A DNA stretch of 64,000 nt, taken from contig NZ_WPHG01000003.1 in assembly GCF_009742725.1 (NCBI RefSeq), forward strand, positions 372,001 through 436,000, given 5' to 3'. The position numbers and the translations under genes were made by a program. Under the pieces are notes generated by a model that did no database searches, was not told where the DNA came from, and saw only the letters and a program-made list of their open reading frames with translations. Source of the DNA: Nitratireductor arenosus (lineage in GTDB: Bacteria; Pseudomonadota; Alphaproteobacteria; Rhizobiales; Rhizobiaceae). Positions 33,858-42,301 of this stretch are shown here, piece after piece. Position 1 is the first letter of the stretch. The number at the start of each line of letters is the position of its first letter.

Positions 33858-35255
33858 TCACTCTGCGGCGGCAACCGCGTCCAAAACATGCCGGCAATCA
33901 TCGATCGACGCATGTTCGATTTTGGCATAATGGGCGAACTCGTCGAGAACCGCTGCGCCGAGATCATGTTCGAACATCTGCTGGTTCGGTCCGGCAACGA
34001 ATTGCTGTGCGGCGTTGTCGCCGAGATTTGACTGGAAGATTCCTGCCGCGCTGACCGGCAGGAAATCCTCGTAGACGATCGGATCGAAGCGGATCAGGCC
34101 TGCCTCTATTGCTGTCTCGATATCCATCTTTGACGCGGTGGCGGCCCGTCCCTTTCGCGTGAGCGAATATGTAAAATAGCCGAGCCCCTGGGTACGGATG
34201 TTCGCCCAATCGTCGGGAAAGGGCTCGAAGGCAGCGGCCAGCGCCGCCCGGTACTCCTCGGCGTTCGAACCGTCGGCGGCGGGTTGTATCGCCGCACGCG
34301 CATGGCCGAGCAATCGATCGTAAAGGGCGCGGCCTTTGGGGGTGAGCGCTATGCCGCGTTGCTCGATCTCGCCGAAGCGGGCGGTGTGCGTGCCGCTTTC
34401 CCAGGTGCCGTTCGCTCGGCTGAACTCGACGGCTTCCTCGAGCGCCTTGAACGAGGTTTGGCGCAACAGGATAGGACATTTCCGGGCAGGTGGGCCTTCG
34501 ACAACCGCTTTCGGCGTTATGCCCTCGCGGGGCATGCGTGTCTGGACCTTGTCGATGTCGAGGGTGCGCGGTGTGAGGTGATTGATGTGGGGACCGCGGA
34601 AGGAAACGACGTCGGCGATCAGGCGGTGGGCATCGCACAGCCTTTCATACATCCGGGCGTCGACGATGGCCCGGTCGTGCCAGCGAAAGGTCTCGATCAC
34701 CTCGCTTACGAAACGCGCGGCATCCGCCTTGCAAAGTCCGCCGTCGGCCTCGGCCTTTTCGACCAGGCGGCGCGCCGCCGGCGTGAAGATATCGCGCGCG
34801 GCGAGAATTTCGGCGGCCTGCTGGCGAAGGTCGTCATCGGCGATCAGGTCGAGGCGCAGAAGCGAAGTAAACAGTCGGAAGGGATTGCGGTTCAGGTGCG
34901 CGCCGCCGATCGGGCGGAACGCGGTGGAATGAACCGGAACACCGGCGACGGACAAATCGTAATAGCCGACGGGAAACATGCCCATGACCGCCAACACCCG
35001 GCGCATCATCGCCAGTTCCGCGGGGGTGCCGAGGCGGATCGCGCCGTGGCGTTCACAGGAGATGCGGTCGAGCGAATCTGTGGCCTTCAGTCTTTCGGCG
35101 AATTGGGGGGCGGCTGCAAGGGTTTCGGCATTTACGGCGTCCACCAGTCGGATCAGTGTGCCGTAAGCCGGTACCTCTTCGCGGTACATTGCCGACATGG
35201 TGGCGCTGAACGAGGCGCGGATTTCGTCGGCGGCAACAAAGCGGTCATTCGACAT
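33858..35255 (-). CDS. hglS: 2-oxoadipate dioxygenase/decarboxylase (DUF1338 family)
   Basis: A 465-residue member of the DUF1338 family, Fe(II) enzymes that turn 2-oxoadipate into D-2-hydroxyglutarate and CO2. Choosing the internal Met at 35255 rather than 35288 gives the family length. It also puts the likely metal ligands at His70 (ERHGAIRLG), His226 (GPHINH) and Glu296 (RFGEIEQRG), with the substrate-binding Arg at 74. These agree within two positions with the triad I recall for the P. putida enzyme. It is the first gene of the minus-strand lysine operon and is divergent from a LysR gene. This places the pathway on the 2-oxoadipate route rather than the glutarate route. Confidence 0.9.
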   Translation of the reverse strand: MSNDRFVAADEIRASFSATMSAMYREEVPAYGTLIRLVDAVNAETLAAAPQFAERLKATDSLDRISCERHGAIRLGTPAELAMMRRVLAVMGMFPVGYYDLSVAGVPVHSTAFRPIGGAHLNRNPFRLFTSLLRLDLIADDDLRQQAAEILAARDIFTPAARRLVEKAEADGGLCKADAARFVSEVIETFRWHDRAIVDARMYERLCDAHRLIADVVSFRGPHINHLTPRTLDIDKVQTRMPREGITPKAVVEGPPARKCPILLRQTSFKALEEAVEFSRANGTWESGTHTARFGEIEQRGIALTPKGRALYDRLLGHARAAIQPAADGSNAEEYRAALAAAFEPFPDDWANIRTQGLGYFTYSLTRKGRAATASKMDIETAIEAGLIRFDPIVYEDFLPVSAAGIFQSNLGDNAAQQFVAGPNQQMFEHDLGAAVLDEFAHYAKIEHASIDDCRHVLDAVAAAE

Positions 35256-35325
35256 TGTGACTGGCAGCGTCCTGTCTGTGTTTATCATTCCATTTCGTCA
35301 TAATAATTGATACCAAAGCCAATCT

Positions 35326-35356
35326 CATGCGATGAATCGGCTCTAACCCATGCGAT
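35326..35356. promoter_or_regulatory. Two CATGCGAT repeats in the hglS-LysR divergent region
   Basis: CATGCGAT occurs at 35326-35333 and 35349-35356, 23 bases apart, in the roughly 110-base gap between the hglS start and the LysR start. Flanking bases are partly shared as well (an ATCGG follows each). Two half-sites about two helical turns apart fit a LysR-type regulator acting on both divergent genes. Confidence 0.4.
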
Positions 35357-35362
35357 ATCGGA

Positions 35363-36280
35363 ATGAATCTAAGCCGAGCACTGATTCCCGACCTTTCAGT
35401 TCTGCAAGCGTTCGAATGTGCCGCGCGCCACGGCAGCTTCACCCAGGCTGCTGCGGAGCTGAATCTGACGCAAAGCGCTGTCAGCCGGCAGATTCGGGCG
35501 CTCGAATCCCAATTGGGCGTGGTGCTGTTTGAACGCGTCCGCCGCCACGTCGTTCTGTCCGCCACCGGGCGGGCGCTTCTTCCTTCGGTGATGAAATTGC
35601 TCGCGCAGTCTGAGGAACTGGTGCAGCGCGCCATGGCTTCGTGCGACGGCCGGAGCGTCTTGTCGCTTGCCACCCTTCCGACATTTGCCAGCCGCTGGCT
35701 GTTGCCGCGTCTTCCGGACTTCACCGCGCGACATCCCGACATCGTCGTCAACATCGCGTCCCGCTCGGAGCCGTTCGATCTCTCCGATAGGGATTTCGAT
35801 CTCGCCATCCACTACGGACAGCCGGTTTGGGCGCATGCGCACTGTACGTATCTGTGCAGCGAGATAATCTTGCCGGTCGCCAGTCCGGCGCTCCTCGAAC
35901 GCCACCGCGTGACCACGGTCGAAGATCTCGCGGGCGCACCCCTGCTTCACCTGGCGACGCGGCCGCAGCAATGGCCGGATTGGTTCGCGCAGCATGACGC
36001 GCCCGATGTGATCGCCTATCACGGCCATCGTTTCGATCAGTTCAACATGATCATCGAGGCGGCCTGTATCGGGCTGGGTTTCGCCCTCTTGCCGAAATAC
36101 CTGATTGAGAGTGACCTCGCAGCGGGCCGATTGCAGGTAGCGCTTGATCGTTCGATGACGACCGAAAACAACTATTACCTTGTCTCCCCGGAAGGAAAAA
36201 CCGATTACGGGGCGGTTAAGGCCTTCGAAACCTGGATCCTGTCTCGGGTTTCGAGTAGCCCGGCCCTCGACCAGCGTTAG
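35363..36280 (+). CDS. LysR family regulator of the lysine operon (GcvA-like)
   Basis: A 305-residue LysR protein. The N-terminal winged helix has LQAFECAARHGSFTQAAAEL and LTQSAVSRQIRALESQLGV; the effector domain has RHPDIVVNIASRS and an IEAACIGLGFALLP segment typical of the GcvA branch. It is divergent from hglS with the repeated half-sites between. In P. putida a LysR gene also sits between the amaAB and hglS genes, which supports a role in activating lysine or pipecolate use. The effector is probably a pathway intermediate; that is inference. Confidence 0.88.
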   Translation: MNLSRALIPDLSVLQAFECAARHGSFTQAAAELNLTQSAVSRQIRALESQLGVVLFERVRRHVVLSATGRALLPSVMKLLAQSEELVQRAMASCDGRSVLSLATLPTFASRWLLPRLPDFTARHPDIVVNIASRSEPFDLSDRDFDLAIHYGQPVWAHAHCTYLCSEIILPVASPALLERHRVTTVEDLAGAPLLHLATRPQQWPDWFAQHDAPDVIAYHGHRFDQFNMIIEAACIGLGFALLPKYLIESDLAAGRLQVALDRSMTTENNYYLVSPEGKTDYGAVKAFETWILSRVSSSPALDQR

Positions 36281-36410
36281 AGTGTCCGCGCCGGCCAACG
36301 CACGCATTGGGGGCTGCCGGAAATGGCCCCCAAATCTGCCCCGGCCAACACCGACGTTCCAGGCCGGCCGGCCGTAGGATGCACAGGCGCGGTCTGCGCG
36401 GTTGCAAAAC

Positions 36411-36435
36411 GGGGCGGCCGCATGTCAGCCGCCCC
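36411..36435 (-). terminator. Intrinsic terminator of the PotD-like gene
   Basis: On the minus strand GGGGCGGC, a nine-base loop and GCCGCCCC are followed by GTTTTGC, a short T-run. It lies 25 bases after the stop of the binding-protein gene, and the mirror-image arms could also slow transcription arriving from the LysR gene on the other strand. Confidence 0.65.
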
Positions 36436-36460
36436 GATCGCCGTTTCGCTATAGTGCCGA

Positions 36461-37507
36461 TTATCGCGCCGCGACGGTGCGATTGAACTTCTCGATGACG
36501 GTAGCGCGGTTGTCGTTGATCTCGTTCCAGTTCGGCAGCGAGAGGCTTTTCACGCTCCCACCCTCGCCCCAGGGCATGCGCTGCTTCGCATCGTCGCTGA
36601 GTTCGACGTCTTTGGTCGCCGGGCCGACATAGATGCGTTCGGCCATGCATGCAGCCGGCTCCTTGCCGATGGCGAAATCGACGAATTTCTCGGCGGCTTC
36701 CATGCGCGGGGTGTTGGCAACGAGGTGCAGACGAATATCGCCCCCGATCGCCCCTTCCTCGGGGACGACGAAAGCGATTGGCAGCTTCTGGTCGCGCATT
36801 GCGTAGGCCGAGCTTGCATAATGCGCGCCGGCGACGACTTCACCGCTCTGGAAGAGATTGGTTCCGGCGCCTGCGGTGTCGAAATAGGCGGCCACCTGCA
36901 GTTCCTTGATGTTGTCGAGAACCGGGTCGACTTCGCTCAGCGGGGTGCCCTCGACCTTGGCAAGTTCGGCCAGGAACGGCACGCCCATGGCGTTTGAGGG
37001 GCTCGGGAATGTGACGGCTCCCGCATATTCGCCGTTCCACAAATCCTTCCAGGATTTGGGTGCGGTTTCCACCTGGTCGGTATTGTAGACGAGGCCAAGA
37101 GAATAATATCCGGTACTGACGGCGAAAATATTGCCCTCATCATCCTTGTAGACACCTTCCTCGAGCATGCCGGCGACGCCCGGGAGCTTCTCCGGATCGA
37201 TCGGGGCGACAATCCCTTGCGCGGCAGCTTGTTCGGAGACGCCGCCATCCATCCACACCGCGTCGAGCACCGGCGCATCTTTTTGCTGAAGCAGCTTGCT
37301 GAGCGTGACGGCGGAAACACCGGGTTCGGGCGTGACGGTAATGCCGGTCGCTTCGGTGAACGGATCGATGATGCAGGCCTGCAGCGCAGCTCCCCATTCG
37401 CCGCCATAAGTCGCGACGGTTATCGATTCCTGGGCGCTCGCGGGAGCGGCCAAAAACGCGGTCGCGAAAGCGGTGAAAGTGAAGGTTGTAATTCTTCTGT
37501 TTTTCAT
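36461..37507 (-). CDS. PotD-like ABC transporter substrate-binding protein
   Basis: A 348-residue periplasmic protein with a signal peptide (MKNRRITTFTF, hydrophobic core, cleavage near ASA|QESI). The mature fold is a type II binding protein of the polyamine/iron-like group: VATYGGEWGAALQ, KSWKDLWNGEYAG and GGDIRLHLVANTPRMEAAEKFVDF. The ATG at 37507 has AAGGGAA upstream; a longer frame across the LysR gene is rejected. The matching ATPase and two permeases are at 40383-43104 on the other strand, with no binding protein of their own, so this one very probably serves them. The ligand is unknown. Confidence 0.88.
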   Translation of the reverse strand: MKNRRITTFTFTAFATAFLAAPASAQESITVATYGGEWGAALQACIIDPFTEATGITVTPEPGVSAVTLSKLLQQKDAPVLDAVWMDGGVSEQAAAQGIVAPIDPEKLPGVAGMLEEGVYKDDEGNIFAVSTGYYSLGLVYNTDQVETAPKSWKDLWNGEYAGAVTFPSPSNAMGVPFLAELAKVEGTPLSEVDPVLDNIKELQVAAYFDTAGAGTNLFQSGEVVAGAHYASSAYAMRDQKLPIAFVVPEEGAIGGDIRLHLVANTPRMEAAEKFVDFAIGKEPAACMAERIYVGPATKDVELSDDAKQRMPWGEGGSVKSLSLPNWNEINDNRATVIEKFNRTVAAR

Positions 37508-37612
37508 GATGACGTTCCCTTTGTTATTTGTCTTCCAACGGATCGAACCATTAGGTACTGTTGGAGGGCGAACAGCAAATTGAATTTGGGAAATCTGAGA
37601 TAACTGAAAGTT

Positions 37613-38536
37613 ATGAACGTCAGGCAGCTCGAAGCATTCAAAACGATCATGGAACTGGGCAGCTTCACCCGCGCCGCGGAGAGGCTCGGCCTCACCCAGC
37701 CCGCGGTCAGCAAGCTGATCATTCTGCTGGAGCATAAATGTGGCTTCCAGCTCTTTCATCGTCAAAAGAACGGCGTCGTCCCCACCGCCGAAGGCGAAAT
37801 GCTCTACGCGGAAGTCGAGCGGGTTTTCCTTGGTCTGGAGACCATCTCCGCGCGCGCCAGGGCTATTCGGCAGTTTGAGTACGGCGAAATCGACGTGGTT
37901 ACCTTTCCATCGCTCGGCACGCGTGTTCTGCCGCCCATACTGGCGGGTTTCCTTGAAAACAGGCAGATCAAGGTCAATCTGGCGAGCCGGAATTCCTGGC
38001 TTCTGGTCGACCGCGTGGCCACCCAGGGCGTGGATATCGGCTTTGGCATGGCGAAGATCGATCGTCCGGGCGTCCAGTTCTCTCTGCTGTGTTCCATGCA
38101 GGGGGTCTGTGTCTTGCCGCCGGGGCACCGGCTGTCGGACAAGGGGGTCATCGAAGCGCGCGACCTGGAAGGAGAGCGTTTCATATCGCTCGCGGAGGAG
38201 GACGGCGTGCAGGTCGACATCGACCGGTCCTTCGCCGAGCACGGGGTGTCGCGCAACGTTGTTCTGGAATCGCAACTTTCGGAATCGATCTGCTCCTTTG
38301 TGTCGGCGGGTCTCGGCGTGGCGATCGTCGATCCGATCAGCACAGTCGGGTTTGAGCGCCGGGATCTCGTCGTGAAACCGTTCCATCCATCCATTCGCCA
38401 GGACATCTGGGTCATAACACCCAGTTTCCGGGAGGTTTCGCTCGGCGCACAAGCGCTCGTGCAGCATGTGAGGGAGGCGCTTACAGCCAAGATCGATACG
38501 CTCGAAGCCGCCATCGCACCAACTGGAAATTCGTAA
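37613..38536 (+). CDS. LysR family regulator of the AtuA/transporter island
   Basis: A 307-residue LysR protein with a standard helix-turn-helix (LEAFKTIMELGSFTRAAERL, TQPAVSKLI) and an effector domain (LEAERFISL-like DLEGERFISLAEED, SVGLGVAIVDP-like region). It is divergent from the PotD-like gene with a 105-base gap and lies just before the AtuA operon, so it is well placed to control both. The effector is probably the transported compound. Confidence 0.88.
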   Translation: MNVRQLEAFKTIMELGSFTRAAERLGLTQPAVSKLIILLEHKCGFQLFHRQKNGVVPTAEGEMLYAEVERVFLGLETISARARAIRQFEYGEIDVVTFPSLGTRVLPPILAGFLENRQIKVNLASRNSWLLVDRVATQGVDIGFGMAKIDRPGVQFSLLCSMQGVCVLPPGHRLSDKGVIEARDLEGERFISLAEEDGVQVDIDRSFAEHGVSRNVVLESQLSESICSFVSAGLGVAIVDPISTVGFERRDLVVKPFHPSIRQDIWVITPSFREVSLGAQALVQHVREALTAKIDTLEAAIAPTGNS

Positions 38537-38629
38537 ATCTTTTCAGGGGGCATTCCAAATAGTTATGTCTGACCTAGCATAAGAAATTTGACTTCCGTCC
38601 TCCATGACGGCCTGATATTACGCATAAAG

Positions 38630-38664
38630 AAAGTACTTTTCTGAAATTATAAAGTATTTTCTGG
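38630..38664 (+). promoter_or_regulatory. AT-rich direct repeats upstream of the AtuA-family gene
   Basis: AAAGTACTTTTCTG (38630-38643) and AAAGTATTTTCTGG (38651-38664) are near-identical and 21 bases apart, two helical turns, in an AT-rich leader unlike the surrounding GC-rich sequence. The first copy is also nearly palindromic (GAAAGTACTTTTC). They lie 28-62 bases before the start codon and look like tandem regulator sites. Confidence 0.45.
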
Positions 38665-38691
38665 GTGTAATGTCATAAAGGCCGCTTTTAA

Positions 38692-40044
38692 ATGGTAAAT
38701 GTTGGTCCGGTAACAGTATTGACCCCGACGGGCACCTTGGGGTACGGATTTGGAGACGAGGCGCTGGCGCGGGGCATGAGCCTGAAACCCGCCGTGATTG
38801 CGGTGGATGCGGGCTCCACGGATCCTGGGCCCTCCTACCTGGGGTCCGGCAAGCCGCTGGTTTCCGACTACGGTATTCGCCGCGAGCTGAAGGTGCTGAT
38901 TTCCGCCGCCCACGCCGCGGGCATTCCGGTGATCGTCGGCAGCGCCGGTGGAGCGGGCACGGGCGAGCAGGTCGATCGCACGACCGCGCTGGTGCGCGAC
39001 ATCGTTGCCGAGCTTGGCATTCACCTCAAACTTGCCTGGATCTACGCTGACATACCCATCGAACGGGCCAAGGCGGCGGTACGTGCGGGCGTGATCGAGG
39101 ACTTCGAAGCCGGCACGCCGCTGACCGAAGATATCCTGGATAGCACGTGCAGCCTGGTGGCGCAGATGGGGCACGAGCCGATCTGCGAGGCGCTGGAAGG
39201 TGGTGCCGATGTGATCATTGCAGGGCGTGCGTGCGATGATTCCGTGATCGCATCATTCCCGATCTGGCGCGGCGCCGATCCGGCGCTCGCCATCCACATG
39301 GGCAAAATCCTTGAATGCGGGGCATTCTCGGCCGAGCCGTTTGCCATGGATGTGATGCTCGGCACGCTCTACGACGATCATTTTATCCTGGAGCCAGGCA
39401 GCACCGAGCGCCGGGCATCGGTCAAATCGGTCGCCGCTCATTCGCTTTATGAGCGGGAGAATCCGTTTTCGCAGGGCGGTCCGGGCCATCAGATGGATTT
39501 GTCGAACTGTGCCTTCGAGCAGGTGACGGAGCGACAGGTCAAAGTGGTTGGCGCAAGAATGACGGCCACCGACGACTACTACGTCAAGCTCGAAGGCGCG
39601 CGCCTGGCCGGCTACCACTCCATTTGCATCGCCGGCATGCGCTGTCCGACATTTGCAGGGGCCGTCGGCGGTCTCCTGGACGAAGCCCGTGCCAGGGCGG
39701 TCGACTATATTGCGCCTGAGAAGGCACACATCACCTTCCACCTTTATGGCCGCAACGGTGTGATGAAGGAACTCGAACTCGCTCCGCCGTCGGGGCACGA
39801 ACTGGGCCTCGTCATCGACGTCGTGGCTCAAACGCAAGAGCTTGCCCACGCGGTCTGCCATCACATCAGTGGGGGGCTTTTGCACCGTCATTATCCCGAC
39901 GTCATCAATCCGTCCGGCAATCTGGCATTTCCCTATTCGCCGTCGGATATCGATCTGGGCCCGCATTACGAGTTCAGTGCCTATCATCTGATGAAGGTGG
40001 GGTCGCCGACCGAGCTTTTCCCCGTCCATTTCGAGGAACTGTGA
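38692..40044 (+). CDS. AtuA/DUF1446 family protein (acyclic terpene utilisation type)
   Basis: A 450-residue DUF1446 protein. Marks are GTLGYGFGDEAL near the N-terminus, VDAGSTDPGPSYLG, VIVGSAGGAGT, the ADVIIAGRACDDS segment and a C-terminal NPSGNLAFPYSPSD. The founding member, AtuA, is needed for citronellol/geraniol breakdown in Pseudomonas but its reaction is not established. Here the rest of the terpene pathway (AtuC/F carboxylase, AtuE) is absent, so terpene use is unlikely. The gene is followed after one base by its usual small partner, DUF4387. No clear Shine-Dalgarno precedes the ATG. Confidence 0.85.
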   Translation: MVNVGPVTVLTPTGTLGYGFGDEALARGMSLKPAVIAVDAGSTDPGPSYLGSGKPLVSDYGIRRELKVLISAAHAAGIPVIVGSAGGAGTGEQVDRTTALVRDIVAELGIHLKLAWIYADIPIERAKAAVRAGVIEDFEAGTPLTEDILDSTCSLVAQMGHEPICEALEGGADVIIAGRACDDSVIASFPIWRGADPALAIHMGKILECGAFSAEPFAMDVMLGTLYDDHFILEPGSTERRASVKSVAAHSLYERENPFSQGGPGHQMDLSNCAFEQVTERQVKVVGARMTATDDYYVKLEGARLAGYHSICIAGMRCPTFAGAVGGLLDEARARAVDYIAPEKAHITFHLYGRNGVMKELELAPPSGHELGLVIDVVAQTQELAHAVCHHISGGLLHRHYPDVINPSGNLAFPYSPSDIDLGPHYEFSAYHLMKVGSPTELFPVHFEEL

Positions 40045-40045
40045 A

Positions 40046-40369
40046 ATGAGCAGCCGTCCTTTGCACGAACTGGCAGACATCGTCCGCAGCAAGAACGCCG
40101 GTCCCTATCGCATCACTTTCGACGTCATGTTTACCGACAGGGCACGCTACGAGCAGGTGCGCGACAGCGAGGCGATTAGGCCGCAAACGGTCGCGGCCGC
40201 CTACGGTCTCGACATTTCGCAAATATCCTCGTTTTTTCATGTTGACCAGGCGATGGCCATCAAGGTGACCATCATTCGCCCCCGCGCGCAGGGGGCTGCC
40301 GGCGATGGCGACATGTATGGTTGTCAGCACCATGTGCCGCTGATGAACATCGCTGTCCCAGTAACTTGA
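40046..40369 (+). CDS. DUF4387 family protein, AtuA partner
   Basis: A 107-residue protein with the family pattern LADIVRSKNAGPYRITFDVMF and the ending HHVPLMNIAVP. DUF4387 is found next to, or fused with, AtuA/DUF1446 proteins, and I know of no assigned reaction. Start and stop leave one base to the AtuA gene upstream and 13 to the ATPase gene downstream, so all are cotranscribed. The conserved His-His near the C-terminus may bind a metal; that is a guess. Confidence 0.82.
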   Translation: MSSRPLHELADIVRSKNAGPYRITFDVMFTDRARYEQVRDSEAIRPQTVAAAYGLDISQISSFFHVDQAMAIKVTIIRPRAQGAAGDGDMYGCQHHVPLMNIAVPVT

Positions 40370-40382
40370 TCGGGGGGATACC

Positions 40383-41450
40383 ATGGCCAGCTTCATCGAT
40401 GTCAAAAACCTGACCAAACGTTACGGCGACTATTTCGCCTTGAACGATGTGTCGGTGGAGGTGGCCGAAGGGGAGTTCCTGGCGCTGCTGGGGCCGAGTG
40501 GCTGTGGCAAGACGACCCTTTTGCGGTCGATCGCCGGTTTCATAGGCAGTATCGGCGGCGAAATATCGATAGACGGCCGCCCGATGCGTAATCTCCCGCC
40601 CAACCGGCGGCCGGTGAATACTGTTTTTCAGAATTACGCGTTGTTTCCCCACATGACGGTGGTGGAAAACGTTGCTTATGGTCCGCGCCGCAATGGTGAA
40701 GGCCGCCGCGCGGCGGTCGAGCACGCTGAACGGAGCCTGTCGACCGTCGGCATGCTTGAGTTCAAGGCGCGCTATCCGGCGCAGCTTTCCGGCGGCCAGC
40801 AGCAGCGGGTCGCTCTGGCACGGGCAATCGCCAACCGGCCGAAAGTGCTGCTGCTCGACGAGCCGCTTGGCGCGCTCGATCTCAAGCTCCGCAAGCAAAT
40901 GCAGATCGAGTTGAAGGCCCTGCAGCAATCGCTGGGCATGACTTTCGTGTTTGTTACCCACGATCAGGAAGAAGCGCTGGTGATGGCCGACCGCATCGCG
41001 GTGATGGAAGCCGGTCGCATCGTGCAGATCGGCACGGGCGAGGAAATTTACCACAAGCCGGCAACGCGTTATGTCGCCGATTTCATCGGCGATGCGAATT
41101 TGATAGCCGCTCGCGTCACGGCTGAGGGAACGCTTGAAACCGAGGGCAAGGGGCTTTCCCTTCCGGTGCGGCACAATGCCAGCCCGGAAACCAAGGTGAC
41201 CTATCTCATCCGGCCCGAGGCGATCTCGGTTTCTCCCGCGGCCCGGGCTGCGTCCGACGACGTGATCGATTTGAAGGCCGTCACCACCGACATCGTATTC
41301 GTCGGCAACGCCACGCGTGTCTATGTCGAGGCGCGCGGAGAAAAACTCGTGTGCCAGTTCCCGTCCTCCGAACGGGCCGCCGACTTCGAGCGCGGGCAAA
41401 CGGTGCATGTCTCCTGGCATCGTGACAACGGTCAGGTGCTCGCACGATGA
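40383..41450 (+). CDS. ABC transporter ATP-binding protein (PotA type)
   Basis: A 355-residue ATPase. Walker A is LGPSGCGKTTLLR, signature LSGGQQQRVALARA, Walker B LLLDEPLGALD, and the switch His is in VTHDQEEAL. The last 100 residues form a TOBE-type regulatory domain. The family drives import of polyamines, iron or related cations and small acids. It overlaps the first permease gene by four bases. Confidence 0.92.
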   Translation: MASFIDVKNLTKRYGDYFALNDVSVEVAEGEFLALLGPSGCGKTTLLRSIAGFIGSIGGEISIDGRPMRNLPPNRRPVNTVFQNYALFPHMTVVENVAYGPRRNGEGRRAAVEHAERSLSTVGMLEFKARYPAQLSGGQQQRVALARAIANRPKVLLLDEPLGALDLKLRKQMQIELKALQQSLGMTFVFVTHDQEEALVMADRIAVMEAGRIVQIGTGEEIYHKPATRYVADFIGDANLIAARVTAEGTLETEGKGLSLPVRHNASPETKVTYLIRPEAISVSPAARAASDDVIDLKAVTTDIVFVGNATRVYVEARGEKLVCQFPSSERAADFERGQTVHVSWHRDNGQVLAR

Positions 41451-42301
41451 GGATCAGGAACTTCTGGGCGGCAATCCTTATTGCCCTGCCGCTTGCCTTC
41501 ATGGCGGCGTTCTTTCTGGTGCCGTTTCTCGTTACGGTGACGGCCAGCCTTCAGACTGCGGACGGTGCCTGGACGCTCGCCAATTACAAGAAGATCGTCG
41601 CCGACAGCTACTACCCCGGCATCTTCTATACGACCTTCAAGCTCTCGCTTATCTCGACCATCGTGTCGTTTCTTATCGGCTATCCCATAGCCTACTACAT
41701 CGTGAATATGGTCGAGAGCCGCTCGGCCCGGCGGGTCTGCTACGTGCTCGTAATCATGCCGCTGTTTACGAGCAATATCGTACGCTCCTTCGGCTGGCTG
41801 ATACTGCTTGGACGCCAGGGGCTGGTGAACCAGGCGATGGTGGCGATGGGTATCATCGACCGTCCTGTGCCCATTCTGTTTACCGAAACGGCAATCGTCA
41901 TCGGACTGGCTTATATCCTGGTGCCCTTCATGGTGCTGACCATCTCTAGCGTGCTGCAAACGATCGACCGGTCGTTGGTGGAAGCCTCGCTCGATCTTGG
42001 CAGCAGCCGGTTGGCGACCTTCCTCCACATCACTTTGCCGCTTAGCTTGCCTGGCGTGATCGCAGGCTCGCTGATCGTCTTTACGCTGGCCGTCAGCGCC
42101 TATGTGGTGCCGGCCATCATGAGCGGCGGGCGCGTGGTCGTCATGGCGATGCCGATATTCGACAATTACGCCACCTTGTTCGACTTCAATTTCGGTGCTG
42201 CGCTCGCGGTCGGACTGCTGATCGTCACGCTGATCCTCATCGCGCTTTACCTGCTCTTCATCGAACGCCGCGGCCGCAGCCAGATCGCGAGGCAGTCATG
42301 A
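41447..42301 (+). CDS. ABC transporter permease (PotB type)
   Basis: A 284-residue inner-membrane protein with six expected membrane segments. The family coupling motif is EASLDLGSSRLATFLHITLPLSLPGVIAG. It starts MRIRNFWAAILIALPLAF in an ATGA overlap with the ATPase gene, and its stop overlaps the next permease. It pairs with PotC-type permease 42298-43104. Confidence 0.92.
   Translation: MRIRNFWAAILIALPLAFMAAFFLVPFLVTVTASLQTADGAWTLANYKKIVADSYYPGIFYTTFKLSLISTIVSFLIGYPIAYYIVNMVESRSARRVCYVLVIMPLFTSNIVRSFGWLILLGRQGLVNQAMVAMGIIDRPVPILFTETAIVIGLAYILVPFMVLTISSVLQTIDRSLVEASLDLGSSRLATFLHITLPLSLPGVIAGSLIVFTLAVSAYVVPAIMSGGRVVVMAMPIFDNYATLFDFNFGAALAVGLLIVTLILIALYLLFIERRGRSQIARQS

Noticed and set aside
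37508-38467. N-terminal extension of the PotD-like protein across the LysR gene
   Set aside because: The open frame continues upstream, but the signal peptide and ribosome site fix the start at 37507 and the extension is antisense to a real LysR gene.
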